Assembly (NCBI RefSeq): GCF_001940525.2
Contig: NZ_CP019437.1
Span: 3,211,501-3,275,500, forward strand
Length of the DNA stretch: 64,000 nt
Reading direction: 5' to 3'
Origin: Thioclava nitratireducens
GTDB lineage: Bacteria; Pseudomonadota; Alphaproteobacteria; Rhodobacterales; Rhodobacteraceae
Of the stretch, positions 9,235-17,200 are shown one piece after another. The translations under genes were made by a program, and so were the position numbers. Under the pieces are notes generated by a model that saw only the letters and a program-made list of their open reading frames with translations, did not search any database and was not told where the DNA came from. Positions within the stretch are counted from its first letter, which is position 1; every line of letters begins with the position of its first letter.

Positions 9235-9663
9235 TTACCCTTGCTCGTCGGTAAAGAAGGGATCGTCGGCGTTCTTCAGGCTGCACACGTTGCCGTCCGG
9301 ATCGATGAACGCGCCGGTCGTGCCCCAGTCGTGCATTTTGACTTCGACTGGCACGCCTTGAGCCTCCAGCAGGCTGGCTGCAGCCTTCACGTCTGAGACG
9401 TTGAAGCGCAACGCAACCGGGTTCTGAGAAATGTCTTTCCGCGTGACTTCGGCGCGTCCGCCGGTCTCGATCATCAAATATCCGTCGCCGAAGCGAAGGC
9501 AGGTCAGCCCTGGCTTTTCATACCAAAGCGGCAGACCGAGCTTGGTTTGATAAAACTCTACGCAGGCCTCGTAGCGTTCGGTGAAGAGGATGAGGCCATG
9601 ACATTCGATCATGTCTGTCAACTTGTTCGCGGGCGCGGTTTCGCTGTCGATTTCGATGGGCAT
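9235..9663 (-). CDS. VOC superfamily (glyoxalase/bleomycin-resistance fold) protein
   Basis: A 142-residue single vicinal-oxygen-chelate unit pair. CHGLILFTERYEACVEFYQT is the first beta-alpha unit, GDGYLMIETGG the middle strand, and GAFIDPDGNVCSLKNAD the usual C-terminal metal-binding strand. The start at 9663 is chosen because AGGAG lies 8 bases before it and homology begins there; the open frame upstream is incidental. Members include glyoxalases, fosfomycin-resistance and dioxygenase-like enzymes, so the reaction cannot be fixed. It lies downstream of a leftward promoter containing a SoxR-type operator, so it may serve in the response to redox-active compounds. Confidence 0.82.
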   Translation of the reverse strand: MPIEIDSETAPANKLTDMIECHGLILFTERYEACVEFYQTKLGLPLWYEKPGLTCLRFGDGYLMIETGGRAEVTRKDISQNPVALRFNVSDVKAAASLLEAQGVPVEVKMHDWGTTGAFIDPDGNVCSLKNADDPFFTDEQG

Positions 9664-9676
9664 TTCTGATCTCCTG

Positions 9677-9904
9677 TCAGTGCAATTCGTTATATCGCCT
9701 CGCGTCCGGCGGCGCGGGTGGTAGGCCAACGTCGCGCCGGATATTCGAGCAAAGGGTAGTCGTAGCGATCGATTTGGATCTCTGCCGTGACCGCAGCAAC
9801 GCCCATAACAGCGCGCAAACGACAGACGTCGCTCTATGGCGGCGGAGCAAGCAATGAAGTTCATCGCGCAGCTGCAAAGCTTGCGGGTGCGCCTCTGGCG
9901 TCAT
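9677..9904 (-). CDS. Possible small protein, perhaps frameshifted
   Basis: A 75-residue frame beginning MTPEAHPQALQLRDELHCLL after a good ribosome-binding sequence (GGGAG, 6 bases before the ATG), lying between the SoxR-type promoter and the VOC gene on the same strand. The first 38 residues look like a natural helix. The remainder looks random, while another frame over the same bases gives a protein-like tail (IDRYDYPLLEYPARRWPTT) ending before the VOC gene. This suggests a frameshifted small gene, not an intact one. No family recognised. It may only be leader sequence. Confidence 0.3.
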   Translation of the reverse strand: MTPEAHPQALQLRDELHCLLRRHRATSVVCALLWALLRSRQRSKSIATTTLCSNIRRDVGLPPAPPDARRYNELH

Positions 9905-10040
9905 GATGCGCTCCCAACGTTCAGCCGGTCTCGACTGCTTCCCACCTGTCCCGGCATGTGGAAAGCCTGCGACTTTTGAGCCGAAGGATAAGCGTGAATC
10001 TGTCGCATTGGTTTTCTCCGTTGACTGTCGGACGAGCGGC

Positions 10041-10071
10041 GTTCTAAAAGTTCAAGCTAACTTGAGGTCAA
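10041..10071 (-). promoter_or_regulatory. SoxR box inside a leftward 19-bp-spacer promoter
   Basis: On the minus strand TTGACC (10071-10066) and TAGAAC (10046-10041) are separated by 19 bases, the long spacer typical of MerR-family promoters. The spacer region holds CCTCAAGTTAGCTTGAAC (10067-10050), matching the known soxS operator CCTCAAGTTAACTTGAGG at 15 of 18 positions. The soxR gene starts 32 bases to the right. The promoter points toward the VOC gene. Confidence 0.75.
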
Positions 10072-10098
10072 TGCTGAAATTTGAGAAACGACCGGACC

Positions 10099-10539
10099 AT
10101 GGAAACGACGCTGACCATCAATCAAATTTCACGCCGCAGCGGCATCGCCTCCTCGGCGCTGCGCTATTACGAGGAGCGCGGGCTCATTTCGTCCGAGCGG
10201 GCTGGCTCCGGGCACAGACGCTTCCCACGCCACGTTCTGCGGCGCCTCGCCTTTATCACTTTCGCTCAGACCCTCGGCATGACGCTTGAAGAGATAAAAA
10301 CCGAACTCGACAAGCTGCCGACAGACCATGTTCCGACCGGGGAAGACTGGGCGGCGCTGTCAGAGAAGTGGACGCACCGGGTCGACGAGCAGATTGCCCA
10401 ACTTCAGCGCCTGCGAAAGACTCTGACCGCTTGCATCGGCTGCGGCTGCCTCTCCTTGAAATCCTGCGAGATGTTCAATCCCAAGGATGAGCTGCGTCAG
10501 CGTGGAACGGGCCCACGAAAGTGGATCGAGGATATCTGA
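10099..10539 (+). CDS. soxR: Redox-sensitive transcriptional activator SoxR
   Basis: A 146-residue MerR-family regulator. The N-terminal winged helix reads LTINQISRRSGIASSALRYY and is followed by a dimerisation helix. The C-terminal metal site CIGCGCLSLKSC has the exact C-x2-C-x-C-x5-C spacing that binds the SoxR [2Fe-2S] cluster. The ATG at 10099 is used because homology to MerR proteins starts there; an upstream TTG in frame is less likely. Outside the enterics SoxR usually controls a few genes answering redox-cycling metabolites rather than soxS, which fits the neighbouring VOC gene and its SoxR box. Confidence in the identity is high. Confidence 0.92.
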   Translation: METTLTINQISRRSGIASSALRYYEERGLISSERAGSGHRRFPRHVLRRLAFITFAQTLGMTLEEIKTELDKLPTDHVPTGEDWAALSEKWTHRVDEQIAQLQRLRKTLTACIGCGCLSLKSCEMFNPKDELRQRGTGPRKWIEDI

Positions 10540-10764
10540 GAGCGTGGCAAAGGCACGGCCGAAAATTAGTGCGATCATCTAAAAGATTTGGGTGAATTCG
10601 AAATAGACGTCAGTTTTCACAGCGGGCTCCCGTTTGACGCTGAACGATCTCACTGATCGTCGATATGCCGATCATCGGCATTAGGGTGTGCGTGAGATGT
10701 TGACGCTCGCGTTGCTCCTTGTGAGGCTTTGCGCCGGAAGTCAGGGCGTGTCGGGGGGCTAGGA

Positions 10765-11181
10765 ATGGATAACGAGGTGCACGGAAAGTGCCAGTGTGGA
10801 GCCGTAAGGTTTCGTATATCGGGAGAGTTCGAGAGCTTCTTCCTGTGCCATTGCGGACGCTGCCGCAAAGATAGCGGCACGGCCCATTCCGCGAACCTGT
10901 TTTCATCGACTGCTGAGATCACCTGGATGTCCGGGGCGGAAAACATCAGGGTGTTTCGCGTTCCCGGGACACAGCATGTGAAGAGCTTCTGTGCAGACTG
11001 CGGGTCGGCGCTGCCGTTCTCTCAAGCGCATGATGGCTCGCTCGTCGTTCCAGCGGGCTCACTCGATAGCCCGCTCGAAATACGACCCACCGCGCATATT
11101 TGCGTTTCCAGTCGCGCGAACTGGGACAATGACCTGGCCTCGATCGAAAGGCACGACGGGCTTCCCGGTCGATCCGAGTAG
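10765..11181 (+). CDS. GFA-fold (glutathione-dependent formaldehyde-activating-like) protein
   Basis: A 138-residue protein with the Mss4-like zinc-binding fold of the GFA/CENP-V family. Its cysteine pairs are visible in GKCQCGAVRFRI (residues about 7-18), LCHCGRCRKDSGTAHSANLF and FCADCGSALP. The family founder was described as aiding the condensation of formaldehyde with glutathione, but most members have no proven function. The start at 10765 follows GGGGGGCTAGGA. It stands alone on the plus strand, 225 bases after soxR and before a zone of decayed genes. Confidence 0.88.
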   Translation: MDNEVHGKCQCGAVRFRISGEFESFFLCHCGRCRKDSGTAHSANLFSSTAEITWMSGAENIRVFRVPGTQHVKSFCADCGSALPFSQAHDGSLVVPAGSLDSPLEIRPTAHICVSSRANWDNDLASIERHDGLPGRSE

Positions 11182-11295
11182 GTTGGGGCCCGTCACGCAC
11201 TGCATCCAGAGAAGGAAAAGCGCCTCTCACAGCGTCCTTATATTCGTGCCGTTCTTGCCCCCGCCTGAGCGACCGCAGCTGTGATTTCGGCCGCC

Positions 11296-11440
11296 TTACT
11301 CGGGGAAGAGATCGATTGTCGGCGAACCGAAGAAAACGCTGATCGCGAAGAGCATACTGGTTTCCAAGGCGAAGGTGGGCACCCGCGTCTGCCCGACCAC
11401 GGAATGGAACATGTTCGACACGGGCGTGCTGCGCTGACAC
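11296..11440 (-). pseudogene. Unidentified C-terminal gene fragment
   Basis: On the minus strand a protein-like frame runs CQRSTPVSNMFHSVVGQTRV, then PTFALETSMLFAISVFFG, and ends at TAA (11296-11298). The amino-acid pattern looks like a genuine coding tail, unlike the other frames, but no start or upstream domain is present. I do not recognise the family. It abuts an opposite-strand regulator remnant, which suggests rearrangement. Confidence 0.35.
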
Positions 11441-11443
11441 ACG

Positions 11444-11809
11444 ATGCAGCGGCGCCCGGTTTCCTTTCTGGCCGCCTTGTCGGCGCATTGCGATGCGTTG
11501 GAGGTTGCCGCGAGCCGCAGTGAGTTCGCGCTCGCGGTTCTCGATCTCCATCGCCAGATCCTGCATCTGTCCGGTAACCGTTTTCTCGAGTCGCTCTGCG
11601 ATCCCCTGCAGACCGCGCTCTATTCGCTCTTGGCGAGCGAGACCGAGGACCAGAAGCGCTGACCGTCCAAAATGGCCGAGGTCGTCGCCCTTCATAGCGC
11701 AATCGTCAGGGCCGTCGAGAACCGCGAGCCGGAGGCCGCAAAGAAAGCGATGGAAGCCGTCCTGGAGCGCTCCAGCGATGAATGTCTACGCTCCCGCGGG
11801 ATGGGCTGA
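11444..11809 (+). pseudogene. GntR/FadR-type regulator remnant (FCD domain with in-frame stop)
   Basis: One plus-strand frame gives ALAVLDLHRQILHLSGNRFL, then SLCDPLQTALYSLLASE, a TGA stop at 11660-11662, and continues in the same frame with VALHSAIVRAVENREPEAA and KKAMEAVLERS up to 11809. This is the all-helical FCD ligand-binding domain of FadR-subfamily GntR regulators, including the His positions used for metal or ligand binding. The N-terminal winged-helix domain is missing and the domain is interrupted, so it is a relic. It may once have controlled the neighbouring aromatic genes, but that is speculation. Confidence 0.7.
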
Positions 11810-12149
11810 GCCCAGCTCCGCCCCGAGAAAATTGGACCGTTTGAAACTGGAATTTTCCGCTACGCTTCCTTGGCTGTAAGAGAAGTGCAATCGCAAGAAG
11901 GCGAGCAAAGCACGGCGCGACAGGCAACAAGGCCCCGATCACGCTGACGAAATCGGGGTGGCGTCACCAGCCCGCCACCCTGATCAAAGCCGGCGACATC
12001 CTCCTCTACCGCTGCGCGCGTCGCGTGGGTACAGAGCCAGCTCGGCATGCAACAGCTCCAAAAGAACGTGCCGTCGCCGATCTCAGCGCTGACCAAGCTC
12101 TGTAACGTCATGGCATCAGGCGTGACCTCTTTCGCGTCCGAAGGTGCCC
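11810..12149. other. Gap of 340 bases with no intact gene
   Basis: No convincing gene. A plus-strand frame ending just before the aldolase gene (WVQSQLGMQQLQKN, then SALTKLCNVMASGVTSF) looks protein-like and may be another gene tail. AAAATTGGACCGTTTGAAAC at 11828-11847 may be an old element end, but no paired copy is visible. Confidence 0.3.
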
Positions 12150-12899
12150 TTACCCAAGGGTGAGCCCCTTGCGCAGTGCGATCAGGTCAATGTCACGGGA
12201 GACGAAAACGGCGCCGGCCTCGAGCGCACGCTGATAGACCTCGTCGTCGGTGGTCAGGATGCCCGGCGGCAGGCCCGCGGCGCGGATGCGCGTGATCGCA
12301 TCTAGCACCGCCGCAGTAGTCTCGGGGTGCGAAGGCTCGCCCGGGTGCCCAAGCGAGGCGGCCAGATCCGCAGGTCCGACGAAGATTCCGTCAACCCCGG
12401 GCACGGCCGCGATCTCTTCGAGATTGGAGAGGCCCTCGACGCTCTCGATCTGTACGACAAGACAGATCTCTTCACGTGCGACCTTGTGATAGCCCGGGAC
12501 CGTCGCGAAGCGCGTGGCGCGGTTCATGCCGGAGACCCCACGCATGCCCCGCGGCGGATATTCGACCGCCGCCACCGCAGCGCGCGCCATCTCTGCGTCG
12601 TGCACCATCGGCACGAGGATCGTCTGCGCGCCGAGGTCGAGGATTTTCTTGATCTCCGCCGCGTCGAGAGAGCCGGGCCGCACGATCGGCGAGAGAGGAT
12701 ACGGGGCCACCGCCTGCAGCAGCGGCAAAACACTGCGCGCGTCGAGCGCCGAATGCTCGGTGTCGAACATCATCCAGTCGTAACCGCAGCCGGCGATCAG
12801 CTCGGTGGCGAGCGGATCGCTCATCGTGCACCAACAGCCCCGCTGGACCTCGAAGGCTTTCAGCGCGGCTTTGAACGAATTCCTTGGCAGATCGACCAT
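12150..12899 (-). CDS. hpaI: HpcH/HpaI aldolase family protein
   Basis: A 249-residue class II aldolase of the HpaI family, which splits 2-keto-4-hydroxy acids such as 4-hydroxy-2-oxoheptanedioate into pyruvate and succinate semialdehyde, the last step of homoprotocatechuate degradation. Visible signatures are GYDWMMFDTEHSALD (catalytic His and metal-site region), PPRGMRGVSGMNRATRF, QIESVEGLSNLEEI (metal ligand Glu) and VDGIFVGPADLAASLG (metal ligand Asp). The start at 12899 has a GAGAG sequence before it; the longer open frame upstream is noise. It is the last gene of the hpa operon, 143 bases after the hydratase. Confidence 0.88.
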   Translation of the reverse strand: MVDLPRNSFKAALKAFEVQRGCWCTMSDPLATELIAGCGYDWMMFDTEHSALDARSVLPLLQAVAPYPLSPIVRPGSLDAAEIKKILDLGAQTILVPMVHDAEMARAAVAAVEYPPRGMRGVSGMNRATRFATVPGYHKVAREEICLVVQIESVEGLSNLEEIAAVPGVDGIFVGPADLAASLGHPGEPSHPETTAAVLDAITRIRAAGLPPGILTTDDEVYQRALEAGAVFVSRDIDLIALRKGLTLG

Positions 12900-13042
12900 C
12901 GTGACTTTCTCTCTGTTGACCTCGGCACGCGCGGGAGGGATGCCCGGGGCCGTCTTGAAAAGTTTGGTTCGGAGCTTATTCGAAACAGACGCGGGTCGCA
13001 CTTCGCAAACAGCGATCCGCCGGATTTGGATGACGTGCCGTC

Positions 13043-13843
13043 TCAGTCGAAGGCAATAGCGACGTTCCCGAAGGTGCCGAAATCGGCCTCGATCCGGGTC
13101 CCGGGCGGGCACTCGATCGGCGCGATGAACGAGCCCGACAGGATCACCTGCCCCGCCTCGATCCGCTGGCCGTATTGGCCCATTCGCCGCGCGAGCCAGA
13201 CCAGACCCTGCACCGGATCGTCCAGCACCGCCGCGCCTAGCCCGGTCGTTTCGACCTCGCCATCCTTGCGCAGGATCGCACCGGTCCAGCGCAGATCGAC
13301 CTTGGCCGGATCGTGGCGCGCCTCGCCTAGCACGATCCCCGCATTCGCCGCGTTGTCCGACACGGTATCGACAATCACACGCGCCTGCCCGGTCGCGGGA
13401 TCGGCGCGCAGAATGCGGGTGTCGAGGATCTCCAGCGACGGGGCCACGTAATCGGTCGCCGCCAGCACCGCAGCGCGATCCGCCGTGGCATCGAGCGGCG
13501 CTTTCATCACGAAGGCGATCTCGGCCTCGATCCGCGGCTGGATGAAACGGCCCGCGGGCACGTTTGCGCCATTGGCGAACAGCATATCGTCATATAGCAC
13601 GCCCGAATCCGGCGTCTCGATCTTCAGCGCGGCTTGCATCACCTTTGAGGTCAAACCGATCTTCCAGCCAAGGATCGACCGCCCCGCCGCAAGCTTGCGC
13701 GCCATCTGCGCCGACTGGATCGCATAGGCGTCGTCAAGCGTCATCTCCGGATGGCGCAGGCTCAGCAGCCCGATCTGTCTGCGCGCCTCTTCGGCGGCCA
13801 GCAACTCGTCGGCGGCCTGCGCGATCTGATCGGGGCTCAGCAT
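13043..13843 (-). CDS. hpaH: 2-oxo-hept-4-ene-1,7-dioate hydratase
   Basis: A 266-residue hydratase of the 2-keto-4-pentenoate/HpaH family, which adds water to 2-oxohept-4-ene-1,7-dioate to make the aldolase substrate. Landmarks are the N-terminal helix with DDAYAIQSAQMARKLAAGR, then GWKIGLTSKVMQAAL, IQPRIEAEIAFVMK with the acidic metal ligands, and a long C-terminal beta region. Length is standard. The start overlaps the end of the preceding isomerase/decarboxylase gene by 7 bases, so the two are translationally linked. Position in the operon matches the pathway order. Confidence 0.9.
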   Translation of the reverse strand: MLSPDQIAQAADELLAAEEARRQIGLLSLRHPEMTLDDAYAIQSAQMARKLAAGRSILGWKIGLTSKVMQAALKIETPDSGVLYDDMLFANGANVPAGRFIQPRIEAEIAFVMKAPLDATADRAAVLAATDYVAPSLEILDTRILRADPATGQARVIVDTVSDNAANAGIVLGEARHDPAKVDLRWTGAILRKDGEVETTGLGAAVLDDPVQGLVWLARRMGQYGQRIEAGQVILSGSFIAPIECPPGTRIEADFGTFGNVAIAFD

Positions 13844-14718
13844 GTTGGCTCATCCGCGACGGAGTTGCGCAACAAGCCGATGCCTTCGGCCTCGACCTCG
13901 ATCACGTCGCCCGGTTGCAGCCAGATCGGCGGATCGAACCGCGCTCCCGCCCCGGTCGGCGTGCCACACACGATCACGTCGCCTGGCGCCAGCGTCGTGA
14001 AGGTGGACACGTAATTCACGATATAGCGGAAATCGAAGATCATCCGGCCTGTGCGGTCTTTTTGCCTGATCTCGCCATTGACGCGGGTGGTTAGCTCGAT
14101 GTCGTCCAGTTGCGCGGCCTCGCGGAACGGCACCAGCCACGGGCCCATCGCGCCGGAGCGGTCCCAGTTCTTGCCCTGGGTCACGTTGAATTTCGCATGG
14201 CGCACCCAGTCGCGGATCGTGCCCTCGTTGCACAGGGTCAGCGCGGCGATGTGATCGTAGGCGTCTTCCTTCGCGATCCGGCGACCCGCCTTGCCGATCA
14301 CGATCGCCACCTCGCCCTCGTAATCGAGTTGCGAGCTTTCCGGCGGACGGATCAGCGGCTGGCCATGCCCGGTGAAGCTGCGCGGGAAGCGGATGAACAT
14401 CGAGGGATAAGGCGGCGCGGCCTGCCCGTCCTTGTATTCCGCGTTGCGGTCGGGAAAGTTCACCCCGATGCAGATCAGCTTTTCAGGCGCGGCCATCGGG
14501 ATCAGGAACTCGACCTCGTCGGCGCGGTAATCAGGCGCGCGGCCCTCCGCCGCCGCGATCACCTCTTCCAGCGCGCCGGCCTCGACGACCTGCTGCAGGG
14601 TCGCGAACCGCGCGCCGAACTCCGGCGTCAGATCGACGATGCCGCCATCCTGCACCACGCCGTAGCGATCCGTGCCAACGGTGCGAAACGCCGCGATGCG
14701 CGGCAGTGTCAGCGTCAT
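13837..14718 (-). CDS. hpaG: Fumarylacetoacetate hydrolase family protein, HpaG-like isomerase/decarboxylase
   Basis: A 293-residue FAH-fold protein. The FAH core has CIGVNFPDRNAEYK (about residue 86 on), PSMFIRFPRSFTGHG, LDYEGEVAIVIGKAGR with the acidic metal ligands, and VIVCGTPTGAGARFDPP near the end. In the homoprotocatechuate route the FAH-fold HpaG protein decarboxylates 5-oxopent-3-ene-1,2,5-tricarboxylate and isomerises the product. Classical HpaG is a tandem duplication of about 430 residues; this is the single-domain type seen in many non-enteric clusters. It overlaps the decarboxylase gene by ATGA. The role is inferred mainly from the operon. Confidence 0.85.
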   Translation of the reverse strand: MTLTLPRIAAFRTVGTDRYGVVQDGGIVDLTPEFGARFATLQQVVEAGALEEVIAAAEGRAPDYRADEVEFLIPMAAPEKLICIGVNFPDRNAEYKDGQAAPPYPSMFIRFPRSFTGHGQPLIRPPESSQLDYEGEVAIVIGKAGRRIAKEDAYDHIAALTLCNEGTIRDWVRHAKFNVTQGKNWDRSGAMGPWLVPFREAAQLDDIELTTRVNGEIRQKDRTGRMIFDFRYIVNYVSTFTTLAPGDVIVCGTPTGAGARFDPPIWLQPGDVIEVEAEGIGLLRNSVADEPTC

Positions 14719-16127
14719 GACATTCCCTCCTGTGAAAGTCCCAGGCCATCGAGAATGGCGCTGTAGGCGATGTCGATATCGGCTTCGCGCATCGCGAAGG
14801 ACCCGGCCTGGAAGCGGATCGCAAGCTGGCTGCCGACCCGCGTTTGGGTAAGGTAGATGCGCCCGTCATCGTTGATCGCGCTCAGATGCGAGATCGTATC
14901 GTCGTCCGATGCGCCCGCGCGGCGAAACGAGAACAGCGACAGCACCGGGGCGGTCACGATCTCAACGCCCGGGGTTGCAGCCAGCCGGTCATGCAGCATC
15001 CCCGCCCAGCGAACGTGATCGCGGATCATCGCGCGCAGCCCCTCAAGCCCGTGAAAGCGCAGCAGGAACCACAGCTTGAGCGCGCGGAAACGGCGCCCCA
15101 GGGGGACGGACCATTCGGAATAGTTGACGACCCCATCGCGACCATGGGTCTTGAGATACTCGGGCTGGATCGCCAGCGTGCGCACCAGCATCTCGGGGTC
15201 GCGAATGAAATGGGCCGAGCAGTCGAAAGACGCGCCCAACCATTTATGCGGATTGAAGACGACGGAATCCGCACCCTCGATCCCGGCCCAAAGCGTGCGG
15301 AACTCGGGACAGATCATTGCGGAACCCGCCCAGGCCGCATCGACATGGATCAACAGATCATGGGCATGCGCGACCGCAACCAGCTCGCCAATATCGTCGC
15401 AGGCCCCGGTGCTGGTCGCCCCGACGCAGCCGATTACCCCGGCGGGCTGATACCCGGCCGCCAGATCAGCGCGGATCGCCGCCTCCAGCGCTTCGGGCGG
15501 GAGCGCGCCACTACGCAGATCGGCGGGCAGTTTCACAAGGTTGTCCTGCCCGATCCCCGCGATCCAGATCGCCCGATCGATGGAGGAATGCACCTGATCC
15601 GAGCAATAGATCCGCAGGCGTAGCGCTTGACTGAGCCCCGCGCGATTTCCCTGCCAGCCCAACGTACGCTCGCGCATCATCAAGACCGCCGCCAGCGTCG
15701 CGGACGAGGCGCTGTCCTGAATGACGCCCGAGAACGCCTCGGGCAGCCCCAGCGCGTCGCGCAGCCATTCCATCATCCGGGTTTCCAGCTCGGTCGCGGC
15801 CGGAGAGGTCTGCCACAGCATGCATTGCGCGGCCATAGCGGTGACCAGATATTCCGCCATCACCGAGACAGGGGCGGCATTGCTGGGAAAGTAAGCGAAG
15901 AAGCGCGGATGCTGCCAATGGGTCATGCCCGGCTCGATCAGGCTCTCGAACTCGTCAAAGATCCGCTCCATTTCGCAGCCGTTCTCGGGCGGCCTGGGCG
16001 GGATCGCGCGGTAGATCTCGCCGGGCGTCGTGCGCGCGCGCACCGGGCGGGCATCGAGTGTTTCGCGATATTTAACGCCCCATTCCGCCGCGCGCCGCGA
16101 CCATGTCTCGAAATCCTGAGCATCCAT
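14715..16127 (-). CDS. PLP-dependent aromatic-amino-acid decarboxylase-like protein
   Basis: A 470-residue group II decarboxylase (DOPA/tyrosine/tryptophan decarboxylase type). The N-terminus has IPPRPPENG and MTHWQHPRFFAYFPSN, the typical substrate-loop region. VIQDSASSATLAAVLMMRER forms the cofactor phosphate site, LIHVDAAWAGSAMICPEF holds the cofactor-binding Asp, and NPHKWLG the Schiff-base Lys. The start at 16127 follows GGAGAG; the longer open frame upstream overlaps hpaD and is not coding. It is placed inside the hpa operon between hpaD and hpaG, overlapping the latter. Likely reaction: decarboxylation of an aromatic amino acid (DOPA or tyrosine are attractive substrates) to an amine that could be turned into the ring-cleavage substrate. 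Confidence 0.88.
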   Translation of the reverse strand: MDAQDFETWSRRAAEWGVKYRETLDARPVRARTTPGEIYRAIPPRPPENGCEMERIFDEFESLIEPGMTHWQHPRFFAYFPSNAAPVSVMAEYLVTAMAAQCMLWQTSPAATELETRMMEWLRDALGLPEAFSGVIQDSASSATLAAVLMMRERTLGWQGNRAGLSQALRLRIYCSDQVHSSIDRAIWIAGIGQDNLVKLPADLRSGALPPEALEAAIRADLAAGYQPAGVIGCVGATSTGACDDIGELVAVAHAHDLLIHVDAAWAGSAMICPEFRTLWAGIEGADSVVFNPHKWLGASFDCSAHFIRDPEMLVRTLAIQPEYLKTHGRDGVVNYSEWSVPLGRRFRALKLWFLLRFHGLEGLRAMIRDHVRWAGMLHDRLAATPGVEIVTAPVLSLFSFRRAGASDDDTISHLSAINDDGRIYLTQTRVGSQLAIRFQAGSFAMREADIDIAYSAILDGLGLSQEGMS

Positions 16128-16165
16128 CCTGTCTCTCCTGCAAGGGTCTCGTGTACGGGGCCCGC

Positions 16166-17146
16166 TCACGGCGCGATGATCGGAGTGGCCTTCATGTCGC
16201 TGGCGACCGGCTCGACATCCTGAAACCGCGAGCCATGCTCGAACCACGAGCGCGGAGCGGGCGCCCCCCACAGCGTCTGACGCTGCGGGTCCTTCAGATC
16301 CCAGCGGATCGCCTCGAGATCGGGATCGACGGTCTGATAATCCGAGCAGTAGATCTCGATCCGGTGACCATCGGGATCGAGGATATACAGGAAGAACGCG
16401 TTCGAAATGCCGTGGCGGCCCGGTCCGCGCTCGATATTGGCGACATAGCCGGTGGTCGACATCAGGTCGAGCAGATCGATGATGTTGAGCGGCGTCGGCA
16501 CCCAGAACGCGGTGTGATGCAAACGCGGGCCAAGCCCATTCGTGAAGGCGATGTCATGCACCCCGCCCTTGCGATGGGTCCATGCCGCCCAAAGCCGCCC
16601 GCTCTCTTCGTCCTCGGTATATTCGGTGACGCGGAAACCGATGCGATTGTAAAACTCGACCGCCTTGTCGACATCGCTGGCAAAGCAGTTGAAATGGTCG
16701 ATCCGGAGCGGTTTGACGCCGTGATAGAGCGCGTATTTCTGGTGGATCGGCTCCAGCCGGTCCATCCGGAAATAGAACTCGATCGGCATGCCGAAACAGT
16801 CATGGGTGCGCAGGGTGCGGCCTTGATAAGGGCGCTCGACCCATTCGACCGAATGACCCTCGGCCTCGAACCAGTCATGCGCCTTGTCCAGCTCGCCCTC
16901 GTCGAACAGCTTGAATGCGAGCGAGCGCACATTGGCCTCGGGAGTCTTGACCAGCACGACCGAGTGATGCCCGCGCTCTTCCATCGCACGCAGGAAGATA
17001 TGACGATCGTCCTCGTCGGTCACCTGAAGCCCAAGCGTATCGACATAGAAGGCGCGGCTGGCGGCCAGATCGGTCACGCCGAAGACGACATGGCTGAGAC
17101 GGATGATGTTGAACGGTGGATACAGGTTCGGGGCCGGAATGGGCAT
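16166..17146 (-). CDS. hpaD: 3,4-dihydroxyphenylacetate 2,3-dioxygenase (homoprotocatechuate dioxygenase)
   Basis: A 326-residue extradiol dioxygenase of the vicinal-oxygen-chelate class, opening the ring of homoprotocatechuate next to the diol with iron or manganese. Two VOC domains are visible: residues about 13-140 start with RLSHVVFGVTDLAASRAFYV, and about 150-270 start with RIDHFNCFASDVDKAVEFYN. The metal ligands should be His in RIDHFN and LHHTAFWV and Glu in DPDGHRIEIY. The tail YQTVDPDLEAIRWDL strongly resembles the known VOC-type enzymes of Brevibacterium and Arthrobacter rather than the unrelated E. coli HpaD. It is the third gene of the operon. Confidence 0.92.
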   Translation of the reverse strand: MPIPAPNLYPPFNIIRLSHVVFGVTDLAASRAFYVDTLGLQVTDEDDRHIFLRAMEERGHHSVVLVKTPEANVRSLAFKLFDEGELDKAHDWFEAEGHSVEWVERPYQGRTLRTHDCFGMPIEFYFRMDRLEPIHQKYALYHGVKPLRIDHFNCFASDVDKAVEFYNRIGFRVTEYTEDEESGRLWAAWTHRKGGVHDIAFTNGLGPRLHHTAFWVPTPLNIIDLLDLMSTTGYVANIERGPGRHGISNAFFLYILDPDGHRIEIYCSDYQTVDPDLEAIRWDLKDPQRQTLWGAPAPRSWFEHGSRFQDVEPVASDMKATPIIAP

Positions 17147-17200
17147 GTCTCGCTCCCTTGAGGAAAGATCGGGGCGGCCTCCTCCGACCGCCCTCTGTCG

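Noticed and set aside
9003-9254. Plus-strand open frames after the broken kinase
   Set aside because: No ribosome site, no recognisable pattern; the region looks like decayed non-coding DNA.
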